A DNA stretch of 26,520 nucleotides from Balamuthia mandrillaris (GCA_031835245.1 JAVKOQ010000574.1:1-26520); one strand, 5' to 3'; shown: positions 8,884 to 18,008, counted from the first letter of the stretch. The notes: generated by a model from the sequence alone, not told the origin. Numbers and translations: made by a program.

Positions 8884-11312
8884 ATGCACAGGGAACAACA
8901 GGATCCCCATTTCCTTGGGGTGGCCGACGGCCAAGACACGCTGCTAATGGCCAAAGCAGCCGAGTCCCACGCCTCCTTGCTGGCCTCCTACCGCAATGCC
9001 AAGCAGTTCAACGACCCCATACACGGCCACATCAAGCTGCCCAACTACTGCATAGAGTTTGTGGACACGCCCCAGTTCCAGCGTCTCCGAGATCTGAAAC
9101 AACTGGGCACCAGCTACTACGTCTTTCCTGGCGCCTCCCACAACCGCTTTGAGCACTGCCTGGGCGTTTGTCACCTGAGCGGGGCCCTGCTGGAGAGAAC
9201 CATGCTGCAGCAGCCCGAGCTGGACATCACAGGGAGGGAGGTGAAGCTGGTGCGGCTGGCAGGGCTTTGCCATGATATTGGGCATGGCCCTTTCTCTCAT
9301 GCCTTTGAGCATTGGGCTGAGGGCCATTCGTAATTCTCCCTCATATTCTTTTTTGTGTTTGTTCTTTGCTGACGAAAGGGATAGGTCCGGTTGGTCGCAT
9401 GAAGACATGTCGCAAAAGGTAGTAAAGTACTTAATAGACGACAACGGGCTCGATTACTCAGCGGAAGATATTCGCTTCATAAACTCGCTCATTACTGGAG
9501 ATAGGCCACCGTACGTTGCAGGCTTCTCTACTGTTATCTGTTGCTCCTTTAACAATATACGTCTTTGCCTTCATCACCTATGGCAGTGATAGCAACGAAA
9601 AGGCCTTTCTCTACGACATTGTAGCTAACAATCGGTATCTCCTCGCCTCTCGCTCTCTCTGTCTCTCTCTCTGTCTCTCTCTCTGTCTCTCTCTCTCTGT
9701 CTCTCTCCCTCCCTCCCTCCCCTCCTCCCTCCCTCCCTCCCTCCCCTCCCTCCCTCCCTCCCCTCCCTCCTCCCTCCCCTCCCTCCCTCCCTCCTCCCTC
9801 CCTCCCTCTCCCTCCTCCCTCCCTCCCTCCCTCCCCTCCCTCCTCCTCCCTCCCTCCCTCCCTCCCTCCCCTCCTCCCTCCCTCCCTCCCTCCCTCCTCC
9901 CTCCCCCCCTCCTCCCTCCCCCTCCTCTCCCTCACACACTCTAATCCTTCTATCACATCACACATGACACACGTTTTCCTCTTCGCATCTCCTCCCTCTC
10001 TCCTCACCCAAATAGGAATAGTATTGATGTAGATAAGTTTGACTACATAGCAAGGGACTGTAGGAATACTGGCCTTCATAACGGTTTCGATCATCAGAGG
10101 TTTATGAGCCTCCCTTTTCTCCACTCTCAGTTTTGTCTTTACTTTTGGCGTCTTGCATTTACATCCTTTTGAATAGACTAATGGGACTAAGCCGAGTCAT
10201 TGGAAACGAGATTTGTTTCTCCAGCAAAGGTGACTTTGAAGTGTATGAGCTCTTTCGGACGCGTTATAGCCTTTGGAAGCAGATCTACTCTCATCCTGTT
10301 TCCAAAGCCATCGAGTACATGATTGGTACGAACTCTTGCTTTGGTCCTTTTGAATTCTGCCTTTCTTGCTCTATGGATTAATCTTGTATTTTGTCTTACA
10401 TGCTTTCTCTCTTTGATATTAGCGGATGCAATGACGGAAGCAGATGATTATTTACATATTTCTGCAAGTCTTTCGGATGTGGAAGAGTATTGTCTTCTTT
10501 CCGATTGCATTCTTAAACAAATCGAATACTCAAAAGCACCTGTACGTTTTTTCATTTGTTTCGCACAGTGTCTGTCTGTTTAACTTTGTTTGCAGGAACT
10601 CACAAAAGCAAGAGAGATTGTACGTAACATTCGGAAACGAAAACATTACAAAATGGTGGGCGAGTTTATCATCCCTCCTGAGAAGAAAGCCTTTTTTCCA
10701 CGCGAGGTTCTAATTCCTTTCTTCTTCTTGTCTCTTCTCTGTTTCTTTTCTTTTTCTTCTCTCTTCTCTAATAAGTAATAAACCAACGAAAAGGTAACTG
10801 AGCGGGACATAATAACATGTGAAATAGCTGGAGTTGGAATGCATTCAGCCTCAATGGACCTTCAGGAAGAAGACATTATCGTTCAAAACCTCGTCATGAA
10901 CTACGGCTTGCAGGACCAGAATCCAGTCGACCACGTTCGCTTTTTCAACAAAGACGAACCAAATTGTTCGTCTCTCTCTCTCTCTCTCTCTCTCTCTAGT
11001 TATCCAATTTTGGTTTGAAAGTCTCATTTTAACCTTTAAACAGCTTCCTTTGTAGTAGAAAAGCATCAAGTGAGCATGCTCATCCCTGACCTCTTCTCTG
11101 AACATTATGTGCGAGTCTTTTGCCGCAACCCAGCGAAGAAAGAAAGCGCGGAGAGGGCGTTCCGCGCTTTCTTGGAGCGTCAAGGCGTGAAACCCACCGG
11201 AAGGGTGTCCCACGGAGGGACGCCCGCTGCCAGCCCTTCCCGACCGGGTGTTGCTGGCGGAAGTTCTGCTGCTGTTGGTTCCTTGTCTCCGCGAAATTTG
11301 AACTTTGAATAA
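8884..11312 (+). CDS. SAMHD1: SAMHD1-like HD-domain dNTP triphosphohydrolase
   Basis: Nine exons (8884-9329, 9379-9510, 9587-9634, 10016-10099, 10177-10325, 10423-10541, 10596-10706, 10794-10965, 11044-11312) join in phase to 509 residues. The family cleaves dNTPs to deoxynucleosides and triphosphate, controlling the dNTP pool. Metal-binding HD residues are all present: H91 in RFEH, H130-D131 in [12 protein letters not shown], and D215 in [11 protein letters not shown], where K216, Y219 and D223 match residues that contact nucleotide in the human enzyme. Later exons carry [15 protein letters not shown] and [15 protein letters not shown] motifs of the C-terminal domain. The N-terminal SAM domain of human SAMHD1 is absent: the HD region starts about residue 40. 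The tail after about residue 450 is Gly/Ser/Pro-rich. Intron 3 is almost all pyrimidine repeat. AATAAA at 11308-11313 overlaps the stop codon. Confidence 0.93.
9648..9942 (+). repeat. Pyrimidine tract (CT)n/(CCCT)n filling SAMHD1-like intron 3
   Basis: Nearly 300 bp of unbroken C and T: first TCTCTCTG units, then irregular CCTCCCTCCC blocks. The complementary strand has many GGGA repeats, the pattern of G-quadruplex and triplex-forming DNA. It makes up most of a 381-bp intron. Confidence 0.95.
10970..10998 (+). repeat. (TC)n microsatellite in SAMHD1-like intron 8
   Basis: The TC run starts five bases inside the donor GTTCG and takes up a third of the 78-bp intron. Confidence 0.95.
11140..11173. 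repeat. 13-bp perfect inverted repeat within SAMHD1-like exon 9
   Basis: Arms 11140-11152 and 11161-11173 (aagaaagcgcgga and its exact complement) flank an 8-base loop. It codes for part of [16 protein letters not shown] stable RNA hairpin is possible; a chance result of Lys/Arg/Ala coding is equally possible. Confidence 0.8.
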
Positions 11313-11401
11313 ATCGTTTGCTTGAAGGACCAAAACCCAGTCGACCACGTTCGCTTTTTCAACAAGGACGAACCAAAACGTTAGTCTCCCTCCCCCTTCT
11401 C

Positions 11402-11446
<45 letters not shown>

Positions 11447-11828
11447 CTCTCTCTTTAAATCAATGGACAAGAGGTGGGATAGTGCGGCACCAGCGGGGCG
11501 GTCTTCGGGGCGGTCGTTGAGGGGTTGCCAGGGTAACGCTTTAGCCTGATTCAATTAACAATTCATCCATTTTTGCCTGTCATATCTGATTTCCCGTTGG
11601 CCATTATCACCCGCCTCAATACTCCCCAGCCAATGGTCAATCTTCCGTGACCGGTTGTTGTGTAATGGTCTTCGGGTGGATGTTTTCATTCAAGTAAAAA
11701 ACCCTCCATAAAACAGCTATTTAAAGACTTTCTTTTACTCACCTCTCTTTTTTTCTCATCCAAACAAACAAAACACAGAAGCTTCTTCTCTCTACCGAGC
11801 CCTTACAAACACAAAAACAAACAACAAC
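11313..11828. other. Intergenic region with duplicated SAMHD1 fragment and secreted-protein promoter
   Basis: The left part holds a copy of SAMHD1-like exon 8 and a CT tract (listed separately). From about 11460 to 11828 is the likely promoter and 5' UTR of the secreted-protein gene: a TATA-like TATTTAAAG at 11718-11726, about 100 bases before the ATG, preceded by CATAAAA at 11707-11713, and an A/C-rich leader. No further gene was seen. Confidence 0.5.
11320..11450 (+). pseudogene. Duplicated fragment of SAMHD1-like exon 8 and start of its intron
   Basis: Bases 11320-11383 match the 3' end of exon 8 (about 10906-10968) at roughly 57 of 63 positions by eye, including the stretch coding [16 protein letters not shown]. 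The donor region and following CT tract (about 11405-11450) are also repeated. It lies right after the gene's stop and has no matching downstream exon, so it is best read as a relic of partial tandem duplication. Confidence 0.85.
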
Positions 11829-12869
11829 ATGTACTTCAAGACTGCCCTTTTCTTGTTTGGCTTGCTCTTGGTGGCACAAACCCATGCCGCTTCCAACATC
11901 AACGCCAAGCTCAGCGGTAACGTGGACGTGGACTCCAGCATCGCTGACATCACCGCTGACCTCAAGGCCATCTTCTCGGCTTCTCTCACTGACTCCTTGG
12001 AGATTTCCGTCCTGACCACCGACCTGGTCATCGACTTTGATACCAACGCTTTGGAAGAAGGCACAGCGTCACTGGAGAGCAGCCGACTGACGGAGGATGG
12101 CTACTTTGAGGGCTCCTTCCTCATCAACGACCTCTCCCTTGGCCTCAGCATCACTCTCAACGATGAGACCATCCAGGGTTCCATCTCCTTCAGTGTGGCC
12201 GCGGTGGCCCACTCTTCCGCTTCCTCTGCGGACGGTCTCTCCCTCTCTCTTGATGAGGCTTCCATCTCTGTGCAGGACTTGGAGATCACTGCTTCTGGTT
12301 TGGGAGCCAGCATCGCTGTTGCTCTGCAGACTACCCTGGAGACCTCCATCAATGTTGCTTTACAGGCAGCGGCCGACCTGATCGTGGATCTTGGAAATAC
12401 TTTGATTGTGACGGTGGAGGCCCCCGTTCGTGCAGCCTTTGAGTCCACTCCCCGCGTGACAGTCACCATCGAGTCCACGGTGGAGGAATTTGAGCAGGAG
12501 AGGGAGGCGGTGGTCTCCGCTTTCGTGCAGGTGTTGGCCGACATCGAGGTAGGTGCATTCGCCAACGGCATCCTCATCGGAGAATATTCTGCTGGGGCAC
12601 GAGGAGAGGTTGACTTTGACTTTTGGATTCTTGACAACGAGGATGACGTTTCTGGTTCGTTCTTCTTGCTCTTTTCATTCTTCCATCGTTTGCCTGTGTT
12701 CTTACGGTTTGTGTGGTGAAAAACAGGAGAGGAAGCAGCCAGTGAAATGCAGGCAGCCTACGAGTCCGATGCCGAGGTGTTTGCCCAGGCAGGAGTGAAT
12801 GTCAAGGGCTTCAAGATCAACGCCAGTGCTGACTCTGCCGCTCCCCGTCCTTCTTCCCTCTTCTTCTGA
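11829..12869 (+). CDS. Unrecognised secreted Ser/Ala-rich protein
   Basis: Two exons, 11829-12654 and 12727-12869, join in phase 1 to 322 residues. The N-terminus, MYFKTALFLFGLLLVAQTHA, is a textbook signal peptide with probable cleavage after THA. No transmembrane helix or GPI-like tail follows, so the product is probably secreted or lumenal. The body is rich in Ser, Ala, Ile, Leu, Val and Asp with few Cys, Trp or Lys, and alternates polar and hydrophobic residues (for example SLGLSITLNDETIQGSISF), which suggests beta structure. Repeated phrases such as IDFDTN, VTVTIESTVEEF and a run of degenerate SLSLDEAS-type strands give it the look of a lipid-binding, adhesin-like or wall protein, but I recognise no family. 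The preceding TATA-like box and regular codon use suggest strong expression. Function is unknown. Confidence 0.8.
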
Positions 12870-12988
12870 GCGTTGTTATCTTTCTCGACGATTTAGCTTT
12901 AAACCACCACATTTTGTTACATTACATGGAATATAAGATAACTTTTTATCGATTTTTTTTAAACACAGAGCGTGCTATAAGCTTTTAT

Positions 12989-13235
12989 GACAAAGACGAC
13001 AGGGAAGCGGCGGGGCAGTGCCATGTGCTTTGGATAAAGGACACCGAACAGCTTAGTATGGAACCTGGCTCAGGTCGTGGCTTTGATCAGCCGCTGGTAG
13101 AAGATGCCACCTGGAGGCCGCCACACAAGGGCTGGCTGTGGAGCGTTATCACGGAGGGGAGAAAGGGCTGAAGGATGCGGCCGGGTGGCCTAGGATAAGA
13201 AACGCTAAACCGAGCACGTGGTGCAACAGTTTATG
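12989..13235 (+). pseudogene. Decayed Sel1-repeat gene fragment
   Basis: This stretch aligns colinearly with the intact Sel1 gene just downstream (about 13833-14150). Matching blocks include gacaaagacgacagggaagc against gacaaagatgacaaggaagc, a cctggctcaggtcgtggctt block, an acaagggctggctgtgg block and ctgaaggatgcggccgggtgg against ctgaaggaagcagccaggtgg. Spacing between blocks is shortened by deletions and the reading frame is not kept. It is in the same orientation as the intact gene and about 850 bp before the matching part, as expected for an old tandem duplicate. Confidence 0.75.
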
Positions 13236-13344
13236 ATGGCTTCGTGTGCAACAAACAGCATTAACAAAAATGTTCCCAGAAATGTCTGTGCTATAGTAGC
13301 AATAAAGAATAGAAAAATAATTGTTATTCGAAGGAACAAACACG

Positions 13345-14918
13345 ATGAAGCGACAAGAGACGGAGAAACATGACAGCGAAGAGAACGAACAAGCAAGCCA
13401 GAACCAGACCTGTCCGCCAACAAAACGAACCAGGCGGGAGACCAACCATTCTGGGGCTGATTTGAGAAGCCATTCCCGTATATCGGTATCCTCCCGAGGC
13501 CTTCCACCGCATGCTGAACAAGAAGCAGAGGCGCCACATGCGGACGAGAAAGAAAAACCACAAGCCATGCCCCATGATGATAAAAAGGAAGAGGATCCTC
13601 TTCACCAGGAAACAGAGAAGGATGAGAAAGAGGAAGAACGAGGGACATTTAAAAACGTTGACGCTTGCGCCATTGAGAAAGAAGCAGGTACCGATGAGTT
13701 TCAACAAGCGGACCGCCAAAGCCAGGAGGAGGATGCCAGGCAAGCCTTCGAACTCTACCTCTCTGCCGCCAAGCAAGGCCACGCGGCGGCGCTCTTCTGG
13801 GTGGGTTGGTGCTTCGACACAGGCACCGGTGTGGACAAAGATGACAAGGAAGCAGCCCGCTGGTGGCGTTGTGCTGCGGAGAAAGGTCATCACGAGGCCC
13901 AGAGCAGCCTGGCGTGGAACCTGGATCACGGTCGTGGGGTGGATGCTTCCTCCCGCACGGAAGGCAACCAAGAGGAAGCCAGCAAATGGTACTTGGCTGC
14001 TGCCAAACAGGGAGTGGCCATGGCCCAGTATCAAGTTGCCAAACGTTTTCACCGAGGACAAAAAGGCTTCCAGCAGGACCTGAAGGAAGCAGCCAGGTGG
14101 TACGTCCACGCTGCAAGAGCCAACCATCCAAAAGCCGTGCAAGTGTTGAACTACTTTCCTCCACGTCGGCTTCGCACCAACATGGTGCGATGGTATCTGT
14201 TGGTGGAAGAGGGAGGAGCACCTGCTGAGGTCAAGACCATCGCCAAGTTCAATCTCGAGCTTTGCTTGCATCGCGCAGGAGAGCGGGCGAAAGCATGGAG
14301 CTGGCTGCAAGCCGCGGCAGAAGAAGGCCACGTGAAGGCTCAGTACTTTCATGGAAGGAGAGAGATAGCTATGCGGGGGGAGGGGATGCTATGGTGTGAA
14401 ACCCGGCGGAGATAGGATATTCCCCAGCCATGTTTTGGATGGCCATGTATCATCAACATTACGGCGACTATGATGCACCACGCCAGTGGTTGTGCCGACT
14501 CGCCACTGCTCCCTCCCGTGATGTTCACTCAAACTGGGCCAAAGAAAAAGGAGAAGCTCTTGATAAACAGATGGATATGGTGGGCCAAGGAAGACACATC
14601 GCTCATTCGCTGGTGGATGCTTGCACTCGCGTTTTTGTGGAAGCAACCGTGCACACGTGGAATGCGAAAGTGGAGCAGCTGGCTCAGCAGTTTGAGAAGT
14701 ACAAGAAGGAAATACAGAGCACAATGCCAACAGAAGTTTGGGAACAGCTTTCGTTCCCTGCGAATGTCTCTCAATTCTTCCAAGCTGAAGATGATGAGGA
14801 GGAGGACGATGAAGAGGAGGAGGAAGACGATGAAGAGGATGACATATTTTCGGATTGGAACTGTGTCACTCTTGCTGCAGATCTGAAGCGAGAAGACATA
14901 GAGGAAGTCAATTATTGA
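13345..14918 (+). CDS. Sel1-repeat (TPR-like) protein with a frame break near 14400
   Basis: The first frame, 13345-14415, encodes a charged N-terminal region with a possible nuclear signal PPTKRTRRE, then Sel1-like repeats from about residue 120: AFELYLSAAKQGHAAALFWV, GTGVDKDDKEAARWWRCAAE, ASKWYLAAAKQGVAMAQYQV and others. Sel1 repeats are alpha-alpha hairpins used as protein-binding scaffolds, for example in ER-associated degradation and signalling. A second frame, open from 14400 and containing AMFWMAMYHQHYGDYDAPRQWL, continues the repeat pattern to 14918, then a coiled-coil piece and a polyacidic tail. The two frames differ by one base. Either a base is lost (or miscalled) in the AAA run at 14399-14401, or a very short intron (about 32 bp, 14396-14427) is removed. 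The first reading gives the better Sel1 repeat. No signal peptide is present. AATAAA lies at 15110-15115. Confidence 0.8.
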
Positions 14919-15160
14919 TACCATTTCGTCTACAAGAAAATGTTCTTTGTGTTGTTCTGTGTTTGTCCTTCTTCATTTTCTTGTTCTTGTTCGGTGTTAA
15001 TGGGTTCATCACACATTGTAAGAGAACAAGAGAATAGTGCAGGCAAAGATGGTTGTCTTCTCCAAAGACTGCCATTTCTTTCTTAGCCTTTTTCGTTTTG
15101 AAGATAAAGAAATAAAGATGACCAAGAGACCTGCTGATTTCAGCTCAGTGGAGAGAAGAG

Positions 15161-15236
15161 CTAGCTTAACAGTCAGGGCAAGGGCCAACCAGGCCAACAA
15201 CCAACTTCTTGGCCCTTGCCCTGACTGTTAAGCTAG
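15161..15236. repeat. Perfect 28-bp inverted repeat with 20-base loop
   Basis: Arms 15161-15188 and 15209-15236 are exact complements (outer end ctagcttaac, inner end caagggccaa). The loop is 15189-15208. It could form a long hairpin in RNA or a cruciform in DNA. No known element end or target duplication is recognisable around it. Confidence 0.97.
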
Positions 15237-15239
15237 GGG

Positions 15240-15355
15240 ATCATTTCCTTCTCATGCCTGGTTCGTTTCGTAGGTGGCCACTCAGGCTTGGGTCTGGTAT
15301 TCTTGTTCTTTCTCTCCGCTGTCGTGTTGTCGTCGCTCTCCCGTTCGCTGTTCAT
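15240..15355 (-). pseudogene. Inverted 5' fragment of a Sel1-family gene
   Basis: On the minus strand a Met at 15355 opens a frame ending in RPKPEWPPTKRTRHEKE. The intact Sel1 gene begins with a similarly charged stretch and QNQTCPPTKRTRRETN. The DNA match is best at ccacctacgaaacgaaccagg against ccgccaacaaaacgaaccagg, with weaker similarity upstream (gacagcg, gagag, gaacaag, accagacc). The frame stops inside the right arm of the adjacent hairpin and no Sel1 repeats follow, so it is a fragment. Confidence 0.65.
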
Positions 15356-15455
15356 TTTGTGACGAGAGTCTTTTTCTCTCCGTCCCTCTCTTTTTCTTTC
15401 CCCGAGAAACCAGACGAAGGGAACAGATGAAGAGAAAGAGGGGTGAACACTGTTG

Positions 15456-15462
<7 letters not shown>

Positions 15463-15497
<35 letters not shown>
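15463..15497 (-). repeat. (CT)n microsatellite 3' of argininosuccinate synthase (sense)
   Basis: GA units on the plus strand about 90 bases downstream of the synthase stop; likely in or near its 3' UTR. Confidence 0.9.
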
Positions 15498-15500
<3 letters not shown>

Positions 15501-15584
15501 GGGAGGGAGGGAGAGAGAGCAATTGAACAGATAAATAAAATCATTCTTTTGGAAAAGAAACAAAAATGGTAGTAGTTGTTCAGC

Positions 15585-16089
15585 TCAGTTCTTCCACAGC
15601 TCGTCTTCATAGTTGAATGCAGTGAAGGCCGTCCTTTGAGGAAGATTCCACAGCTCGATGAATCCAGCGGCAGCGTTTTGGTTGAAGGAAGCGTCCCTGT
15701 TGAACGTGGCCAACGTGTGGTTGAAGAGGGAGTAGGGCGACTCGATGGCAACGACGGTACAGTTCCCTTTGTACAGCTCCAATTTGACCTTGCCACTTAC
15801 TTTCTTGTTTTGACTGTTGGTAAATGCGTGGATGTGATACATAACTGGCTCATACCACCTTAAGGAAAAAAAAAACACGAGTAAGTAAACTAACAAAGCA
15901 AAGAAAAGAAAAAAGAGGAACAGAAAGAAAGATCATAACAGAACGAAGGATCAGGGAAAAAAGGTGTTATCATGTGGGCGGCGGTAAGGCAGAAGTAAGG
16001 AAAGGAAGTACTCCAAATCCTAGCCCACCATTACCATGCACCTCAGATTACGCGCATGAATATTCGAATGTTTCATCCTCTTCGCTCGC

Positions 16090-16134
<45 letters not shown>

Positions 16135-16687
16135 GGGGACGAGAGCGAGAGCAAAAGGAGTTAAAACACGTACTTGGCACCATAAGTCAAATAGGCCCAT
16201 TTGTTGTCCATGAAAGCTTTAAGCTCGTTCTCTTCACGAGTGGAGACCAACATCTCCAACTTGCGATGTGCAGCAATGAGAATAGTGGCTCCAGGGTTCT
16301 CGTAGACGCCCCTCACCTTCAACCCAACGATCCGGTCCTCGATGAGCTGGAAGACGCCGACAGCGTGCTTGGCGCCCACTTCGTTAGCCCTGCGCACGAT
16401 CTCGCTGAGTTTGAGCTCTTCGCCATTGAAGGAGATGGGAAGGCCCTTCTTGAACGCCAGCTCTATTATTTCAGGTTGGTCGGGAGCTTCTTGAGGAGTT
16501 TTGCACCACTTTGAACAGAACAGAGTTAACATAAAGAAATAGAAAGAACGATGAGAGAAAGGAAAAAGTGAAAGACTTCTGCAAAGTTCAGAAATTCATG
16601 GTTTCCACACAAGTTAAAGCTATTGTGTTCGGACAGGGATAACTGAATTTTATAATTTGCTCATCCTTGTAGAGCAGAAGGTCCTTT

Positions 16688-16730
<43 letters not shown>

Positions 16731-17409
16731 AGAGGATTACCTGAAGAATATTTTTCAATGGACAAATGAGTTCTGGTCGTTCAATCTCGCCGCCTTCGCC
16801 AGTATTGGCCCACATGTTCTCGTCATAGGAATAAGGAGACTCTTTGCGTTGCTTCACAGGGATGCCATGCTTCTCCGCATAGGCAAGCTCCTCCTCTCGG
16901 CCCATACCCCACTCCCTCACTGGAGCGATGGTCTTGAGCTTGGGATTTAGGGTCGTGATGTAGCCCTCGAAGCGGACCTGATCGTTACCCTTGCCAGTGC
17001 AGCCGTGAGCGATGACCTCGCAACCCTTCTCAGCGGCCACTCGTACTGCCACCTTGCTGATCATGACACGGCCAAGAGGACAACCGAGTGCGTAGCCTCC
17101 TTGATAGTCGGCATTGGCTTTGATGGCCTCGGCCAGGAGAACGTCCGCAAACTCATCCTTAGCGTCCACCACGACGGCATCGATGGCGCCCAGCTCCAGG
17201 GCCTTCTTGCGGATGGCTTCCAGGTCGTCGGCGCTTTGGCCCAGGTCGATGGTAAGCGTGATGACCTTGCAGTCGTACTGTTCGGGGATCCATTTGAGCA
17301 TGACGGAGGTATCGAGGCCCCCGCTGTAGAGCAAGAGGCACTTGTCAAAGGTGCCTTTCACTGCCTCATGCCGAGCGATCTTGACGTAGCTGTAAGGATC
17401 CGACTCCAT
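15585..17409 (-). CDS. argG: Argininosuccinate synthase
   Basis: Three exons, 17409-16741, 16508-16174 and 15858-15585, join in phase to 425 residues, a usual length. The enzyme joins citrulline and aspartate with ATP to make argininosuccinate. The PP-loop YSGGLDTS is at residues 28-35, and GCTGKGNDQVRFE, TIAPVREWGM, EAPDQPE and VRGVYENPGATIL are all present. The region TLTIDLGQSADDLEAIRKKA differs from the ANIGQ or ADVGQ forms of animal and plant enzymes, so a bacterial-like origin is possible. The start at 17409 was chosen because the upstream in-frame sequence looks like untranslated leader; a longer start at 17601 would add a hydrophobic unrelated stretch. Both introns carry sense-strand CT tracts. 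It lies head-to-head with the uL30m gene and on the same strand as argininosuccinate lyase. Confidence 0.95.
16092..16131 (-). repeat. (CT)n microsatellite in ASS intron 2 (sense)
   Basis: About 20 GA units on the plus strand, within the 315-bp second intron and toward its donor side. Confidence 0.95.
16689..16727 (-). repeat. (CT)n microsatellite in ASS intron 1 (sense)
   Basis: About 19 GA units on the plus strand, starting some 14 bases inside the donor of the first intron. Confidence 0.95.
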
Positions 17410-18008
17410 CTGTGTAATAAGTTTGTGAAAAGACTCCGAGTGTCCGAGTGTGACGGATGAAAAAAAAAATCGGTGCCACACTGTTAAATAGTTCAACTGG
17501 TGTGGGGCGCGAGGGCAAGAGTAAGCGCTGTGTCCGTGAAGAGGGAGAAAAATAGAAGAAAGAAAGAAAAAGTGGAGGAAGAAGTCGCCGCACACACACA
17601 AATAGCAAATATGACGTTAGCCCTTGCAAGTAATTATGGGTGTGGCAGGAAAAACCACGGAAACCCCTACCCATCGCCTCCCTTTCGAGTGCACTACCGT
17701 TGCGGTAGCGGCAGCGGTTGGCCCTTCATTGTGCAGTGTGGCTTGTTGTGTATTGTGTGTGTGTGTTGGTTGTGAAGGAATTGCAAAAATAAATAAATAA
17801 ATAAAAGCCAAACGGCGTAGCGAGAGCCTAAAGGGGGAGGGTTCCCCCCGGCTAAGGCGTTTTGTTGAGAAAGAAGGCAGAAGGGCTGCGTGGGCGAGGG
17901 TTTCTCGAACATGACGTGGCGAAATAGATCATAAAGATTGGAGTAGATTCAGGTCGTCCTGGGAAGAACGAACACAACGAAGAGAAGAAAGAGAAGAGAG
18001 AGACGCAA
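17410..18008. promoter_or_regulatory. Divergent intergenic region between ASS and uL30m
   Basis: Both genes start outward from this 599-bp stretch. It holds TGACGT at 17612 and 17912, short CA and TG runs (17590-17600, 17755-17767), an (AAAT)n run at about 17786-17806 and a small GC-rich hairpin, ggggga/tccccc, at about 17833-17850. No small gene was recognised. Promoter function is inferred. Confidence 0.45.

Larger units (their letters stand above)
14919..15584. other. Convergent intergenic region with hairpin, Sel1 fragment and GA tract
   Basis: This 666-bp stretch separates the Sel1 gene and argininosuccinate synthase, which point toward each other. It holds a poly(A) signal at 15110-15115, a perfect inverted repeat at 15161-15236, an inverted Sel1 5' fragment at 15240-15355 and a GA tract at 15463-15497. 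No intact gene was seen. Confidence 0.6.

Noticed and set aside
9549-10124. Minus-strand 191-residue Gly/Glu/Arg-rich frame
   Set aside because: It is the complement of the pyrimidine tract in SAMHD1-like intron 3, with exon antisense at both ends.
12101-12637. Minus-strand 178-residue frame opposite the secreted protein
   Set aside because: Antisense shadow of a well formed gene with signal peptide.
12914-13171. Plus-strand 85-residue frame after the secreted-protein gene
   Set aside because: It is an accidental frame through the decayed Sel1 fragment and does not follow the Sel1 reading frame.
13324-14352. Minus-strand 342-residue frame opposite the Sel1 gene
   Set aside because: The plus frame has clear Sel1 repeats; the minus frame shows only mirrored composition.
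17833-17850. Small GC-rich hairpin considered as part of a tRNA or other RNA gene
   Set aside because: Six base pairs only, with no cloverleaf, B-box or other RNA gene signal around it.
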